Assembly (NCBI GenBank): GCA_964483465.1
Contig: CAZABG010000009.1
Location: 1-48,436, forward strand
Origin: CAZABG01 sp964483465
GTDB lineage: Bacteria; Chlamydiota; Chlamydiia; Chlamydiales; Parachlamydiaceae
Length of the DNA stretch: 48,436 nt
Direction: 5' to 3'
This document shows, piece after piece, positions 40,899 through 48,436 of this stretch (the stretch's first letter is position 1; every line of letters starts with the position of its first letter). Below the pieces are notes generated by a model that was not told the origin of the DNA, ran no database searches, and was given only the letters and a program-made list of their open reading frames with translations. The translations under genes and the position numbers were made by a program.

Positions 40899-42797
40899 AT
40901 GACGAGAGACCTAGCAAGAATCGCAGGGGTAATTTACCCTGATCCCCTTCAAGTTGATGAATGCATCGAATCTATGCTCGATACAATGGAAAAGGGGCTC
41001 AAGCCCATCCGCGAAAGGAAAACGATTAAAAACTTCCAGTTTGGCATAGTCGGAGCGTCTTTCGTATATAATGAAAAAAAAGGGCTTCTACTCGGTCTTG
41101 ATGGATTTATAGAAAATAGCCGCGAGCTTGCGCAAGATTTAAAGAAACATGGCCTATCCCCCTCTCTTGATCAGGCTGAACTCGTGCTTCAAGCGTATGA
41201 ATTTTATGAGTCCGATTTCTTGCAAAAAATTGACGGCTCTTTTGCTCTCTTTATCTTTGATGAAGAGAAAAAAGAATTGCTGCTCGCAAGAGACCGCATA
41301 GGTAAGAAGCCTTTATATTGGTACCATGATCAAAAACACTTCATTTTTGGTAGCGAACTTAAATCTCTTATCGCAACAGGAATCGTTCCTCAAACTTTTT
41401 CTCCAGACGCGATCGCGATGTATCTTTATTTCGGCTACATTCCACAAGATTTAAGCCCTATCAAAGATGTCAATAAGCTGCTTCCCGCAAATTACCTAAG
41501 TTTTTCACCCAAAAAAGGGATCTCTATCCACTCTTACTGGTCTTATTCCCATTTTTTCGAAAGGAAAGAAAATAGTTCCGCAAAACATGTAAAAGAGACG
41601 ATTGAACGCTACTTATCCGATTCTATTAAACGGCTTGTCCCGCAATCAGGTAATGTGTGCTCTTTCTTGTCAGGCGGCATAGGTTCCGCGACAATCGCCT
41701 ACGAACTCAGCCGGGTCGCTAAAAAACCCGATGCTTATACCGTCTATTTTCAAGGCAAAACAGAAGCCGATTTAGATGCGACAAAGGTTGTTGCCAACAC
41801 TTTAGATCTACCGCACCATATTTCAGCCATTACTCCTTCAAATTTTACAGAAAACCTGGTCGAGACGATTTGGGCGCTTGATGAACCCCTAGCCGACCCT
41901 AACTTTGTAGCCACTGCGAAACTTTGCGGGATGGCAAGAAACTCTGATGCCGCTTTTTCCGGAATGGGAAGCGATGAATTTCTGGCAGGCCATTCGCGCT
42001 ATACATCAAGCGAACAGACGTTGACCTATATGAGCCGCTTAAATCTAATCCCGCAGCCTATTATTCGTAATTTCCTTATCCCCCTTTTCTATAAAATCTA
42101 TAAGCCGGCGGCCTACAATATCCTTAAAATATCGCGCACAAATCCCTGGCAATTTGAATTTTTACGCCATAATGCCCTTTTCAATGAAACACAGCTTTAT
42201 GAAGCTTCCCCGAAACTTGCCAAACTCTTTGATCCCGACACCTTCCTGCATAAATTTCATAATCTAACCCGTATCAAATCGACCGTCTCCACGCTTCAAT
42301 ACTTTGATGTAAAAACCCGCTTGCCAGATGCCTTCATGCTTCAATTTGAAAGGCTAACTAAAATCAACGGAATAATTTGGCAAACCCCTTTCCTGGATAA
42401 GCACCTTGTTGAATTTGCAGCCGCATTGCCCGAACCTGAAATGATTACCGAATCTGAAGCGGCCTCCTATCTAAAACCACTTATAAAAGATATTTTCCCA
42501 GACTCTTTTATCGAAAGACCAAAGAGAACAAGAAGAAATGTCCTTGATGAATGGGCTCTATCCCCTGAAGTTCAGACCCTATTTAAATTTTTACGGGATG
42601 GCACATTAGTCGAAAATGGAATTATCTCAAAAAAATGGATCGAAAATACGCTTAAAAGCCCGCAATCCATGACCGAAAATTTTTACGCTTTATGGGGCCT
42701 TGCGGTTCTTGAAATCTGGTTTCACCTTTATATTAACCGGCCTGTCCACGCTGAGCCCTCTACATTCAATCTAAACGAACTATTGACCGCCACATGA
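40899..42797 (+). CDS. Asparagine-synthetase-like protein with degenerate active sites
   Basis: A 632-residue AsnB-family protein. The N-terminal glutaminase domain lacks the nucleophilic Cys (MTRDLARIAGV in place of MCGIAGI), although LARDRIGKKPLYW and FGSELKSL are conserved. In the ATP domain the PP-loop is SGGIGSA at 258-264 in place of SGG-x-DS, and SGMGSDEFLAG replaces SGEGADELFGG. DEPLADPNF is retained. Glutamine use is therefore very unlikely and ATP-dependent ligation is doubtful without the PP-loop Asp. It could be a repurposed ligase or a scaffold. Its stop overlaps the methyltransferase start (ATGA), so the two act together. Confidence 0.88.
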   Translation: MTRDLARIAGVIYPDPLQVDECIESMLDTMEKGLKPIRERKTIKNFQFGIVGASFVYNEKKGLLLGLDGFIENSRELAQDLKKHGLSPSLDQAELVLQAYEFYESDFLQKIDGSFALFIFDEEKKELLLARDRIGKKPLYWYHDQKHFIFGSELKSLIATGIVPQTFSPDAIAMYLYFGYIPQDLSPIKDVNKLLPANYLSFSPKKGISIHSYWSYSHFFERKENSSAKHVKETIERYLSDSIKRLVPQSGNVCSFLSGGIGSATIAYELSRVAKKPDAYTVYFQGKTEADLDATKVVANTLDLPHHISAITPSNFTENLVETIWALDEPLADPNFVATAKLCGMARNSDAAFSGMGSDEFLAGHSRYTSSEQTLTYMSRLNLIPQPIIRNFLIPLFYKIYKPAAYNILKISRTNPWQFEFLRHNALFNETQLYEASPKLAKLFDPDTFLHKFHNLTRIKSTVSTLQYFDVKTRLPDAFMLQFERLTKINGIIWQTPFLDKHLVEFAAALPEPEMITESEAASYLKPLIKDIFPDSFIERPKRTRRNVLDEWALSPEVQTLFKFLRDGTLVENGIISKKWIENTLKSPQSMTENFYALWGLAVLEIWFHLYINRPVHAEPSTFNLNELLTAT

Positions 42798-43573
42798 GTT
42801 TTAAAATTATAAAAGAGGACGGCCCTTCTTCAAAACCCTCTTTGAGACAGCAAAATCGTATCGCCGTTGAAGCCAGGTTCGAGCGCGAGTGGCTACAAAA
42901 TCCGGAACAATTCAACCCTAATCGGAATGTTAAAGAACAAGACCGAATTCAAAAAACATTAAACGCAATTCGGATCGCTCCTTGCAAAGGCTGCGATCTT
43001 GGACTTGGGTATGGAACATTAAGCGATGCTCTCATCGATAAAGGCTTTGAAATGGATGCGATCGACGTCGCAACAAATGCCTTAAAGCGCTATCTAGGCA
43101 AAGCGAAAACTTCACAAGACTATGCGCCATACACTAAACTTGACGATAACGCCTATTCGCTTGTTCTTGCGGCAGATCTTATCGCGAATCTTCCTGAATC
43201 CGAACATCGGCTTCTGATTTCAGAACTTGCTAGGCTGATAAAACTAGATGGAACACTTATCATCTCAACACCTATCGATATTGATTCAGAAGATGCCGCC
43301 TCCCGCTTTTTATCGCTTGTTCACACAGAATTTGATATTGAAGAGATAATTCCTTCACACCATGCCCTATGGATCCGTCTATGGAAATGGCATTTCCTTC
43401 GTCCTCTTTTGAACCGGAAAAAGATATTAACAATGCTAGAAGGGATATCCCGTTATTTTTATCATGATACCGCGCTATCCCATTTGATCGTTTCGGCAAA
43501 AAGACGACCGCTCTTTATTCCACCCTCCTCTTCAATTGAAGAGAGAAAGCAAAAAAGAACGGTCTGGGAGTAA
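42794..43573 (+). CDS. SAM-dependent methyltransferase coupled to the AsnB-like gene
   Basis: A 259-residue class I methyltransferase. Motif I is GCDLGLGYGTLSDALIDKG near residues 67-85, followed by MDAIDVATNALKRY with the acidic ribose ligand. LVLAADLIANLPESE and LIKLDGTLIISTPI are motifs IV and VI. About 60 N-terminal and 70 C-terminal residues lie outside the core. The substrate is unknown. Coupling to an AsnB-like protein is seen in surface-polysaccharide and secondary-metabolite clusters, but no other such genes are here. It is convergent with Y1, with 5 bp between the stop codons. Confidence 0.88.
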   Translation: MSFKIIKEDGPSSKPSLRQQNRIAVEARFEREWLQNPEQFNPNRNVKEQDRIQKTLNAIRIAPCKGCDLGLGYGTLSDALIDKGFEMDAIDVATNALKRYLGKAKTSQDYAPYTKLDDNAYSLVLAADLIANLPESEHRLLISELARLIKLDGTLIISTPIDIDSEDAASRFLSLVHTEFDIEEIIPSHHALWIRLWKWHFLRPLLNRKKILTMLEGISRYFYHDTALSHLIVSAKRRPLFIPPSSSIEERKQKRTVWE

Positions 43574-43578
43574 AATTC

Positions 43579-44199
43579 TTACGGCGATTCGCCCTTTTTT
43601 AACTCTTCATTAACCCATTCAAGTATTTCCGATGCTTTTTTTACTTTATCATCCCATCTTTTCTTTGATTCAACCGTATCAACGGCTTTAGTTTGATTAC
43701 ATAAAAAGTCAAAATTATTCTTGGCATATTCCGCTAAATCTTGACTCCATCCACGATTTAGCTTTTTAAGCCTTTTAAGCATCTCTAAATCCCCTCGATC
43801 GACTGCCATCTCGCAAGTAAGCGTTCTAGAAAAATCAAGTGGCTCTTCAATCATTTCGACAATACTTTCCTCAAACTGGTCAACACATTCTTTGCCCTCT
43901 TCGCTATCGGGAAGAACATTGAGATTTATAAGCGCTCTCATTTTCAAACAGGCTTGAGCGATAGAATCCAACCCCTTATCATCAGGAAATATGGCTTTGA
44001 TTTGCACTTTCTGCTCTTCATTTGCAAACTTTGAAACATATGAAACTAATCTTTTACAAAGAACAACCGAATCGTTTAAACCCATTTCTCTGAATTTTTC
44101 AATTCCCATTACCGCAATCAGCTCTTTTTCCGAATCTTCAATTTTTATGATATTTTCGCTCGTTGGGCTAACAATATTCTGTCTTACAATAACTGCCAT
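43579..44199 (-). CDS. Y-family helical protein Y1
   Basis: A 206-residue protein that I do not recognise, fully helical and charged, with no signal peptide or membrane helix. It is a clear paralogue of the gene at 47764-48303: ELIAVMGIEKF matches QIIAIVGQERL, and CVDQFEESIVEM...FSRTLTCEMAVDRGDLEMLKRLKKLNRGWSQDLAEYA matches CVDEFEQASTEM...VNQFTCTDVIRLRDLELLKKLKEQNRGWHRKVLRWA. AAGGAGATG precedes the ATG. It is divergent from X1 across 117 bp. It could be a chaperone or an antagonist of an X protein (inference from arrangement only). Confidence 0.7.
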   Translation of the reverse strand: MAVIVRQNIVSPTSENIIKIEDSEKELIAVMGIEKFREMGLNDSVVLCKRLVSYVSKFANEEQKVQIKAIFPDDKGLDSIAQACLKMRALINLNVLPDSEEGKECVDQFEESIVEMIEEPLDFSRTLTCEMAVDRGDLEMLKRLKKLNRGWSQDLAEYAKNNFDFLCNQTKAVDTVESKKRWDDKVKKASEILEWVNEELKKGESP

Positions 44200-44316
44200 T
44201 GTGCATCTCCTTTTTGGATTGCTTTCAGACTAATTAAATTGCTCAATTTGCCACTATAAAAAATAACTTATTCATAAATTTACACAATCTTTACATACAT
44301 GTTTTAAAATATTTAT

Positions 44317-46200
44317 ATGACAGTCAATGGTGTTATCCATTTACAGGATCCTAACCTCTTTATCGAAGAGTTAAAAAAGGGCGGAACGATATGCCTTCAA
44401 AAACTTTTTGACGATGCGATAAACACTATCCAAAAACAAAATGAAGATATCCTAAAAAGAAATGCTGAAAAGCCTTGGTACATCCGATTTTTAAATCCGC
44501 TTTTAAATTTCTTTTCCTGTGGATGCGTCACATTATTAGAAAAACCTCTCTCTTTGAATCCCTTACAGCAAAACATCAATACAATTCAAACAGCTATTCT
44601 ATCCGTTCCGGAGATGGATCAAACCTGGAGGCCGGACTATAAAAAAATCCTTGAGAGATTAGAAGCCTCAAAAACAATCCAGCGAGGATTTAAAACCTTT
44701 ATAAAAAAGCAAGAAGATGCTTTTCGTGCGAGAGAAGTATATGCCACGAAAATTCAAAGAAAATGGCGTGCGAATCTACGGAATAAACTTAAAAAAACGG
44801 GCAAGACTTATGAAGCCTGGAGAGCAGATTCAATTCTTAGTAGAAATTCAGATCCAATCCAAACGGCCGTTAAATTTAGAGAAGCATACAAGGCTTCCCA
44901 TTACACCTTTACTCATGGACAGTCTTTATTTAATACCGTAATAACAACAACAATTAACCATTTGACTGAAAGATTCAAACCGGAATTCGCACACCCCATG
45001 AATATGCATTTTAGGATACCGGGAACGATAACTTGTCTTTCAAATACACAAGATTTTATTCAAAAGAATCCTATGCAAAGCAACTTTGATCACCAACCTC
45101 ATATTTCTTCTCAACTTTTATGTGCGGATGCCTTTATTCACTCACAATTGCAAGGTGAATCCGCACACTATTACTACACCACCAATAGCAACGCCGTTGT
45201 AAGAAATATCTCTGCCGACCCCATACTTGCGCTTGTTCCCGATCCTATTATTGTGGAAAAATACATACAAAAAATAAATTCTATCGCACAAGAATATACC
45301 TCAAAATCTGTTCATGGAAGTCTCTACACCATTTTAGTACCTAAAAAATTTCAGGCAAACCCAGATACTCAAGTTGCATATGCATCTCATGCTTACGGCA
45401 TACCTCATCAAGATCAATCTACCGCATTTTTAGACAATCATCAAAATGATAACTGCAATAACTTCACCCAGTTTCGTCTCGTATTAAGCGTATTGATGAG
45501 GACTCCAGGGGTAAGAATATTCCGTAAAAATAATCTTAGCTTGGAAGAAAATTCCACTATGTTAAAAAAAGTTAAGGCAGAAACAGAACTTCTCTATGCC
45601 TACTCAATTCTTTTGAATTTGAGATCACCTATATCTGAAAGCCAATTTAATACCGTCTTAAAAATTTTGATAACCTATAATAGATCTATTGATCAAGAGT
45701 CTTTAAAATTAATTCTTAAGAAGATTCGTCCGTATTTAAAAGATGAGCAATTTAAGCATCTTCACATTTTTAGCTTTCAAGCTGTCAAAATGAATCAAGA
45801 ATTTCTCAAATCCATGATAGTTGCAAGTTATAATGACAAACTGAAAAAGCTACTTGAAATTGATGGTTTACGGATAACATCTGTATTTTTAACAGATTTT
45901 CACACCTTGGATTATACGACAAATGGCTCCCAGTTAGTTATTGAAGGAGATGTTTCTGAAGAAACAAAACGTCGTCTAACCGATCAGACTTTAATTGAAT
46001 CCAACCTGCTGTATGCTTATGCGATTATATTCAATCTGAATGCTCCTATTTCTTTAGCGCAAAAAAACGCCGCTTCTCACTTCTTTAATCTTCATCGAAA
46101 TAGCATCGATCCAAAAGTAATCAATGAATTGCTGAACACTAAGAGCGCCCTGTTGACAGAAGATGACAAATCATGGCTCAAAGGCTATCTAAACCCTTGA
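44317..46200 (+). CDS. X-family protein X1 with IQ motifs
   Basis: A 627-residue protein that I do not recognise. The N-terminal 100 residues carry a short hydrophobic segment (FLNPLLNFFSCGCVTLL, 58-74). Two IQ-like motifs follow: IQRGFKTFIKK at 121-131 and IQRKWRANLRNKL at 146-158, the form used by eukaryotic proteins to bind calmodulin. Then comes a conserved block: HYTFTHGQS (195-203), INHLTERF, QLQGESAHYYYTTNSNA, HGSLYTILVPKKF and QFRLVLSVL. X2 shares all of these. It has no Shine-Dalgarno sequence and a TTTTAAAATA-TTATATG box directly at the start, as does X2. An ADP-ribosyltransferase-like fold has been considered but is unproven. Confidence 0.7.
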   Translation: MTVNGVIHLQDPNLFIEELKKGGTICLQKLFDDAINTIQKQNEDILKRNAEKPWYIRFLNPLLNFFSCGCVTLLEKPLSLNPLQQNINTIQTAILSVPEMDQTWRPDYKKILERLEASKTIQRGFKTFIKKQEDAFRAREVYATKIQRKWRANLRNKLKKTGKTYEAWRADSILSRNSDPIQTAVKFREAYKASHYTFTHGQSLFNTVITTTINHLTERFKPEFAHPMNMHFRIPGTITCLSNTQDFIQKNPMQSNFDHQPHISSQLLCADAFIHSQLQGESAHYYYTTNSNAVVRNISADPILALVPDPIIVEKYIQKINSIAQEYTSKSVHGSLYTILVPKKFQANPDTQVAYASHAYGIPHQDQSTAFLDNHQNDNCNNFTQFRLVLSVLMRTPGVRIFRKNNLSLEENSTMLKKVKAETELLYAYSILLNLRSPISESQFNTVLKILITYNRSIDQESLKLILKKIRPYLKDEQFKHLHIFSFQAVKMNQEFLKSMIVASYNDKLKKLLEIDGLRITSVFLTDFHTLDYTTNGSQLVIEGDVSEETKRRLTDQTLIESNLLYAYAIIFNLNAPISLAQKNAASHFFNLHRNSIDPKVINELLNTKSALLTEDDKSWLKGYLNP

Positions 46201-46390
46201 TGAAATTTCTTTAGATCTATTTCCAATCAGGCTTGTCATAGGCATCCTTGGATAGAAGGATCTAACATACCTAAAAAAAAGCATTGGAAGAAAGAATTTG
46301 AATACATTCTGATCTCATTTTCCATGTTTACTTACAAAATACATATAATAACTTAACTGTTTCTTAATATGAATATTTTAAAATAGTTAT
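46201..46390. other. Intergenic region between X1 and X2
   Basis: It holds the Y-gene relic at 46217-46261 and then AT-rich sequence with the promoter region of X2. The last 20 bp (TATTTTAAAATAGTTATATG) nearly match the 20 bp before X1. Confidence 0.6.
46217..46261 (-). pseudogene. Relic of a Y-gene 3' end
   Basis: On the minus strand SKDAYDKPDWK and a TAG stop remain. The 15 bp CTATTTCCAATCAGG are identical to the end of Y2 (47764-47778), whose protein ends VQPDWK. It begins 17 bp after the X1 stop, just as Y2 ends 9 bp after the X2 stop. Confidence 0.6.
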
Positions 46391-47755
46391 ATGGCAATAG
46401 AGGGAATTGTTAAAGGAGAAAGTCCTCAGGAGTTTCTCAATAAATTAAGCAATGTAGATGAGGGAGATATCCAAAATCTATTTAATGCCGCGATCACTCA
46501 TTCCCTCAAACATAACCAAGAAGTTGAAAATTTACGTAACCGAAGTTCTTTAATCGAGAAATTAATCTACCAAATCCTTTCATTTATTACCTGCGGTTAT
46601 TACAACCCGTTTAAAACAATTTCTATTGCTTACGTTGAGTCAAATATTCACAAAATACAACTCGCTATACGCCATACGCCGCTAGATAAGCAAACCTGGA
46701 AAACAAAAAGTGATTTGGCGCGAACATTCGCAACCACAAAAATTCAAAAGACCTGGAGAAATTGCATAAGAAGAAGAATCCAGGCGAACAAGAGTACCTA
46801 TGAACAATGGAGAGCTGAGGCCTTAAGAAGAAAAAACAGTGATCCGGTAACGGCCGCAAACGCAATACTAAAAGCCTATCGAGAAACCCATTATACTTTC
46901 ACGCACGGACAATCTTTAGGCAATTCTATTATTACAATGTTAATAAATAACCTTTCTAAGCTATTTAGTCCTGAATATTATCACAAGCTAAACATTCAGT
47001 TTAGAATCCCCGGAACAGTACCACCCGTTAAAAATATCGATCAGTTTTTCAGCAAACATAACTACAATGTTCCAAGCGACGAACTTATCGCAAGCGAAGT
47101 ACTATCTGTTGCCGCCAATATTAATAGAGAAAAAATTGGAGAATCGGCGAAAACATTTTATAGAAGCAATAGCAATATAACAAGCAATGTACCTGCCTTT
47201 GCTCTTTCAAAACTCTTACCAAATGAATTTATAGTTAATCGATTCGCCGCTTCAATTTCACGCATAGCGGAAGCGTTTCAGAGAGAACATTTGTATGGCA
47301 CTCTCTACACGATATGCGTTCCTAGAAACATAATTGAAGACAAAGCAACAAATTTAGCCTACTGCTCCGAACCTTACGGAACTCCAACTAAAACTCAGAA
47401 TGCGCAAATATTGGAAGATCACCAAAAAAATAAACGCGCCAGATATCAATACAGATTATTAACTTCCGCGTTGTCGACAACGGCCGGTATAAGAACTTTT
47501 GCTTTCAATCACGTTGCTAAAGATAGAAATAGCGAGTATGAAAACAAAATTCAATCCTTTTCAAACCTATTTTATGCTTATACCTGTTTATTTAATCTTA
47601 AGCCAAACACTCCAATAGAATTGATGAAGATAATTGAAATCCTAAGAAAGAATAAACAGTATGCTGACCATGAAACAATCGAATATCTTATAAGAATTAA
47701 ACGTCATTGCTTAAGCAATTTTATTATTCTTGCCCTAAGAGAATCTATTAAATAG
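46391..47755 (+). CDS. X-family protein X2 with IQ motif
   Basis: A 454-residue paralogue of X1 lacking its C-terminal 150 residues. It has the same short hydrophobic segment (LIYQILSFITCGYYNPF, 58-74), one IQ motif (IQKTWRNCIRRRI, 118-130), HYTFTHGQS at 167-175, QFRIPGTVPP, GESAKTFYRSNSN, YGTLYTICVPRNI, YCSEPYGTP and YQYRLLTSAL. The strictly conserved blocks suggest an enzyme or a binding domain and not just a scaffold. It starts without a Shine-Dalgarno sequence behind the same AT-rich box as X1. It is tail-to-tail with Y2, with 8 bp between the stops. Confidence 0.7.
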   Translation: MAIEGIVKGESPQEFLNKLSNVDEGDIQNLFNAAITHSLKHNQEVENLRNRSSLIEKLIYQILSFITCGYYNPFKTISIAYVESNIHKIQLAIRHTPLDKQTWKTKSDLARTFATTKIQKTWRNCIRRRIQANKSTYEQWRAEALRRKNSDPVTAANAILKAYRETHYTFTHGQSLGNSIITMLINNLSKLFSPEYYHKLNIQFRIPGTVPPVKNIDQFFSKHNYNVPSDELIASEVLSVAANINREKIGESAKTFYRSNSNITSNVPAFALSKLLPNEFIVNRFAASISRIAEAFQREHLYGTLYTICVPRNIIEDKATNLAYCSEPYGTPTKTQNAQILEDHQKNKRARYQYRLLTSALSTTAGIRTFAFNHVAKDRNSEYENKIQSFSNLFYAYTCLFNLKPNTPIELMKIIEILRKNKQYADHETIEYLIRIKRHCLSNFIILALRESIK

Positions 47756-47763
47756 AACCATTT

Positions 47764-48303
47764 CTATTTCCAATCAGGTTGTACGGATCTGATCCAATCC
47801 GAGATGGCTTGTGATTTTTGCATTTCGGAGGGAGTGCCCACTTGACAATGTTCATCCGCCCAACGCAGGACCTTCCGATGCCAGCCTCTGTTTTGCTCTT
47901 TTAGCTTTTTTAACAACTCAAGATCTCTTAACCTGATTACATCGGTACAGGTAAATTGATTTACCACATCAAGCGAACTTTTAAGCATTTCGGTGGAGGC
48001 CTGTTCAAATTCATCGACACAGAAAGGCATATTATTTTCCTTAACTGCGCCCTTTATGAATGCTTCCAGTTCAGCAAGCCTTATTGAAAGCAGGCAGTCT
48101 TTTCCAAGAATAGCTACTAGACTTTTGAGAGTTTCAGGAGCGAGTATTTGCTTATAATAATTGACTACCTCATCGCTTAACTCCTTGGCTTCATGATAAA
48201 GCGCAAGAAGTCTTTCTTGTCCAACAATCGCGATAATTTGACGCTCGTAAGAGCTTATGATATCTATTCTTGCACTGGGACGCAATGAGGCAGGCTCAGC
48301 CAT
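47764..48303 (-). CDS. Y-family helical protein Y2
   Basis: A 179-residue paralogue of Y1 with the same helical layout. Shared blocks are RQIIAIVGQERLLAL near the N-terminus, CVDEFEQASTEM and FTCTDVIRLRDLELLKKLKEQNRGW near residues 120-145. It ends PDWK, like the relic after X1. There is no signal peptide or membrane segment. GGAGAAT precedes the ATG. Its tail-to-tail position with X2 and a relic in the same place after X1 show that X and Y travel together. Function unknown; small acidic-to-neutral helical partners of larger proteins are often chaperones or antagonists. Confidence 0.7.
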   Translation of the reverse strand: MAEPASLRPSARIDIISSYERQIIAIVGQERLLALYHEAKELSDEVVNYYKQILAPETLKSLVAILGKDCLLSIRLAELEAFIKGAVKENNMPFCVDEFEQASTEMLKSSLDVVNQFTCTDVIRLRDLELLKKLKEQNRGWHRKVLRWADEHCQVGTPSEMQKSQAISDWIRSVQPDWK

Positions 48304-48436
48304 AAGATATTCTCCAAAAATTTAAAATTGATCTTATACCAATTATCAAAAATAACTTTTAGTTTGGCAAGGAAGCTCTCGCAAATTTTTTGTCTAGAGC
48401 GAGTGACCATTGCCAGTGGACAAGGCACGAGTGAAG
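48304..48436. other. Right-edge intergenic sequence
   Basis: It holds the upstream region of Y2. Nothing else recognisable is seen before the window ends. Confidence 0.5.

Overview
This window looks like chromosome from an environmental, non-Chlamydiaceae member of the Chlamydiae, probably an amoeba- or protist-associated Parachlamydiales relative. The base composition is AT-rich. A block of PP2C phosphatase, NifS-like cysteine desulfurase and two consecutive DUF21/CBS (CNNM/HlyC-type) proteins matches, as I recall it, the CT259-CT256 order of Chlamydia trachomatis. There are two-helix Inc-like membrane proteins and many unrecognised proteins of chlamydial flavour. The lineage is inferred from gene content, not proven. 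There are two assembly gaps (100 N at 9477-9576, 10 N at 29275-29284).

Layout. 1-5.2 kb: a truncated, frameshifted GxxExxY-type gene at the left edge, two small unknown proteins, a large TPR protein and a YyaL/DUF255 thioredoxin-fold protein. 5.3-13.5 kb: class II aldolase, a giant membrane-anchored coiled-coil protein with a 291-bp internal repeat that broke the assembly, and a three-gene lipoprotein operon (a 46-residue lipoprotein, a COG3014-like protein and an LpoB-like protein) closed by a clear terminator. 13.5-17.4 kb: two Inc-like membrane proteins, a methyltransferase and a Sel1-repeat protein. 17.4-18.1 kb: a tandemly duplicated, hairpin-rich MITE-like element. 18.1-31.0 kb: HerA-like ATPase, Na+/H+ antiporter, a DsbA-like/peroxiredoxin pair, a methyltransferase next to a LysR regulator, two HAD-like proteins, a LuxR-type regulator, an AlaX editing protein, and a PadR regulator with a flavin monooxygenase. 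31.1-38.3 kb: tRNA-Leu(UAG), a solitary M16-type domain, Nudix, the conserved PP2C-NifS and CNNM-CNNM-DivIC-like operons, and a nickel superoxide dismutase. 38.3-43.6 kb: a second hairpin-rich element, an operon of lipoprotein, CPBP protease and secreted serpin, and an asparagine-synthetase-like protein with a methyltransferase. 43.6-48.3 kb: two copies of an unknown two-gene module (X: IQ-motif proteins; Y: small helical proteins) with a relic showing how it duplicated.

How parts fit together. Several genes suit life inside a predatory host: secreted NiSOD with a histidine-rich tail (superoxide), a peroxiredoxin with a DsbA-like partner (peroxide), a serpin coupled to a CPBP protease (proteolysis), Inc-like membrane proteins, and the X/Y module whose X proteins carry calmodulin-type IQ motifs. 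Envelope functions are represented by the LpoB-like operon, the DivIC-like protein and the CNNM pair. The most novel candidate system is the X/Y module at 43.6-48.3 kb. The most solid unusual gene is the NiSOD at 37.7 kb. No CRISPR array, rRNA or phage was seen.
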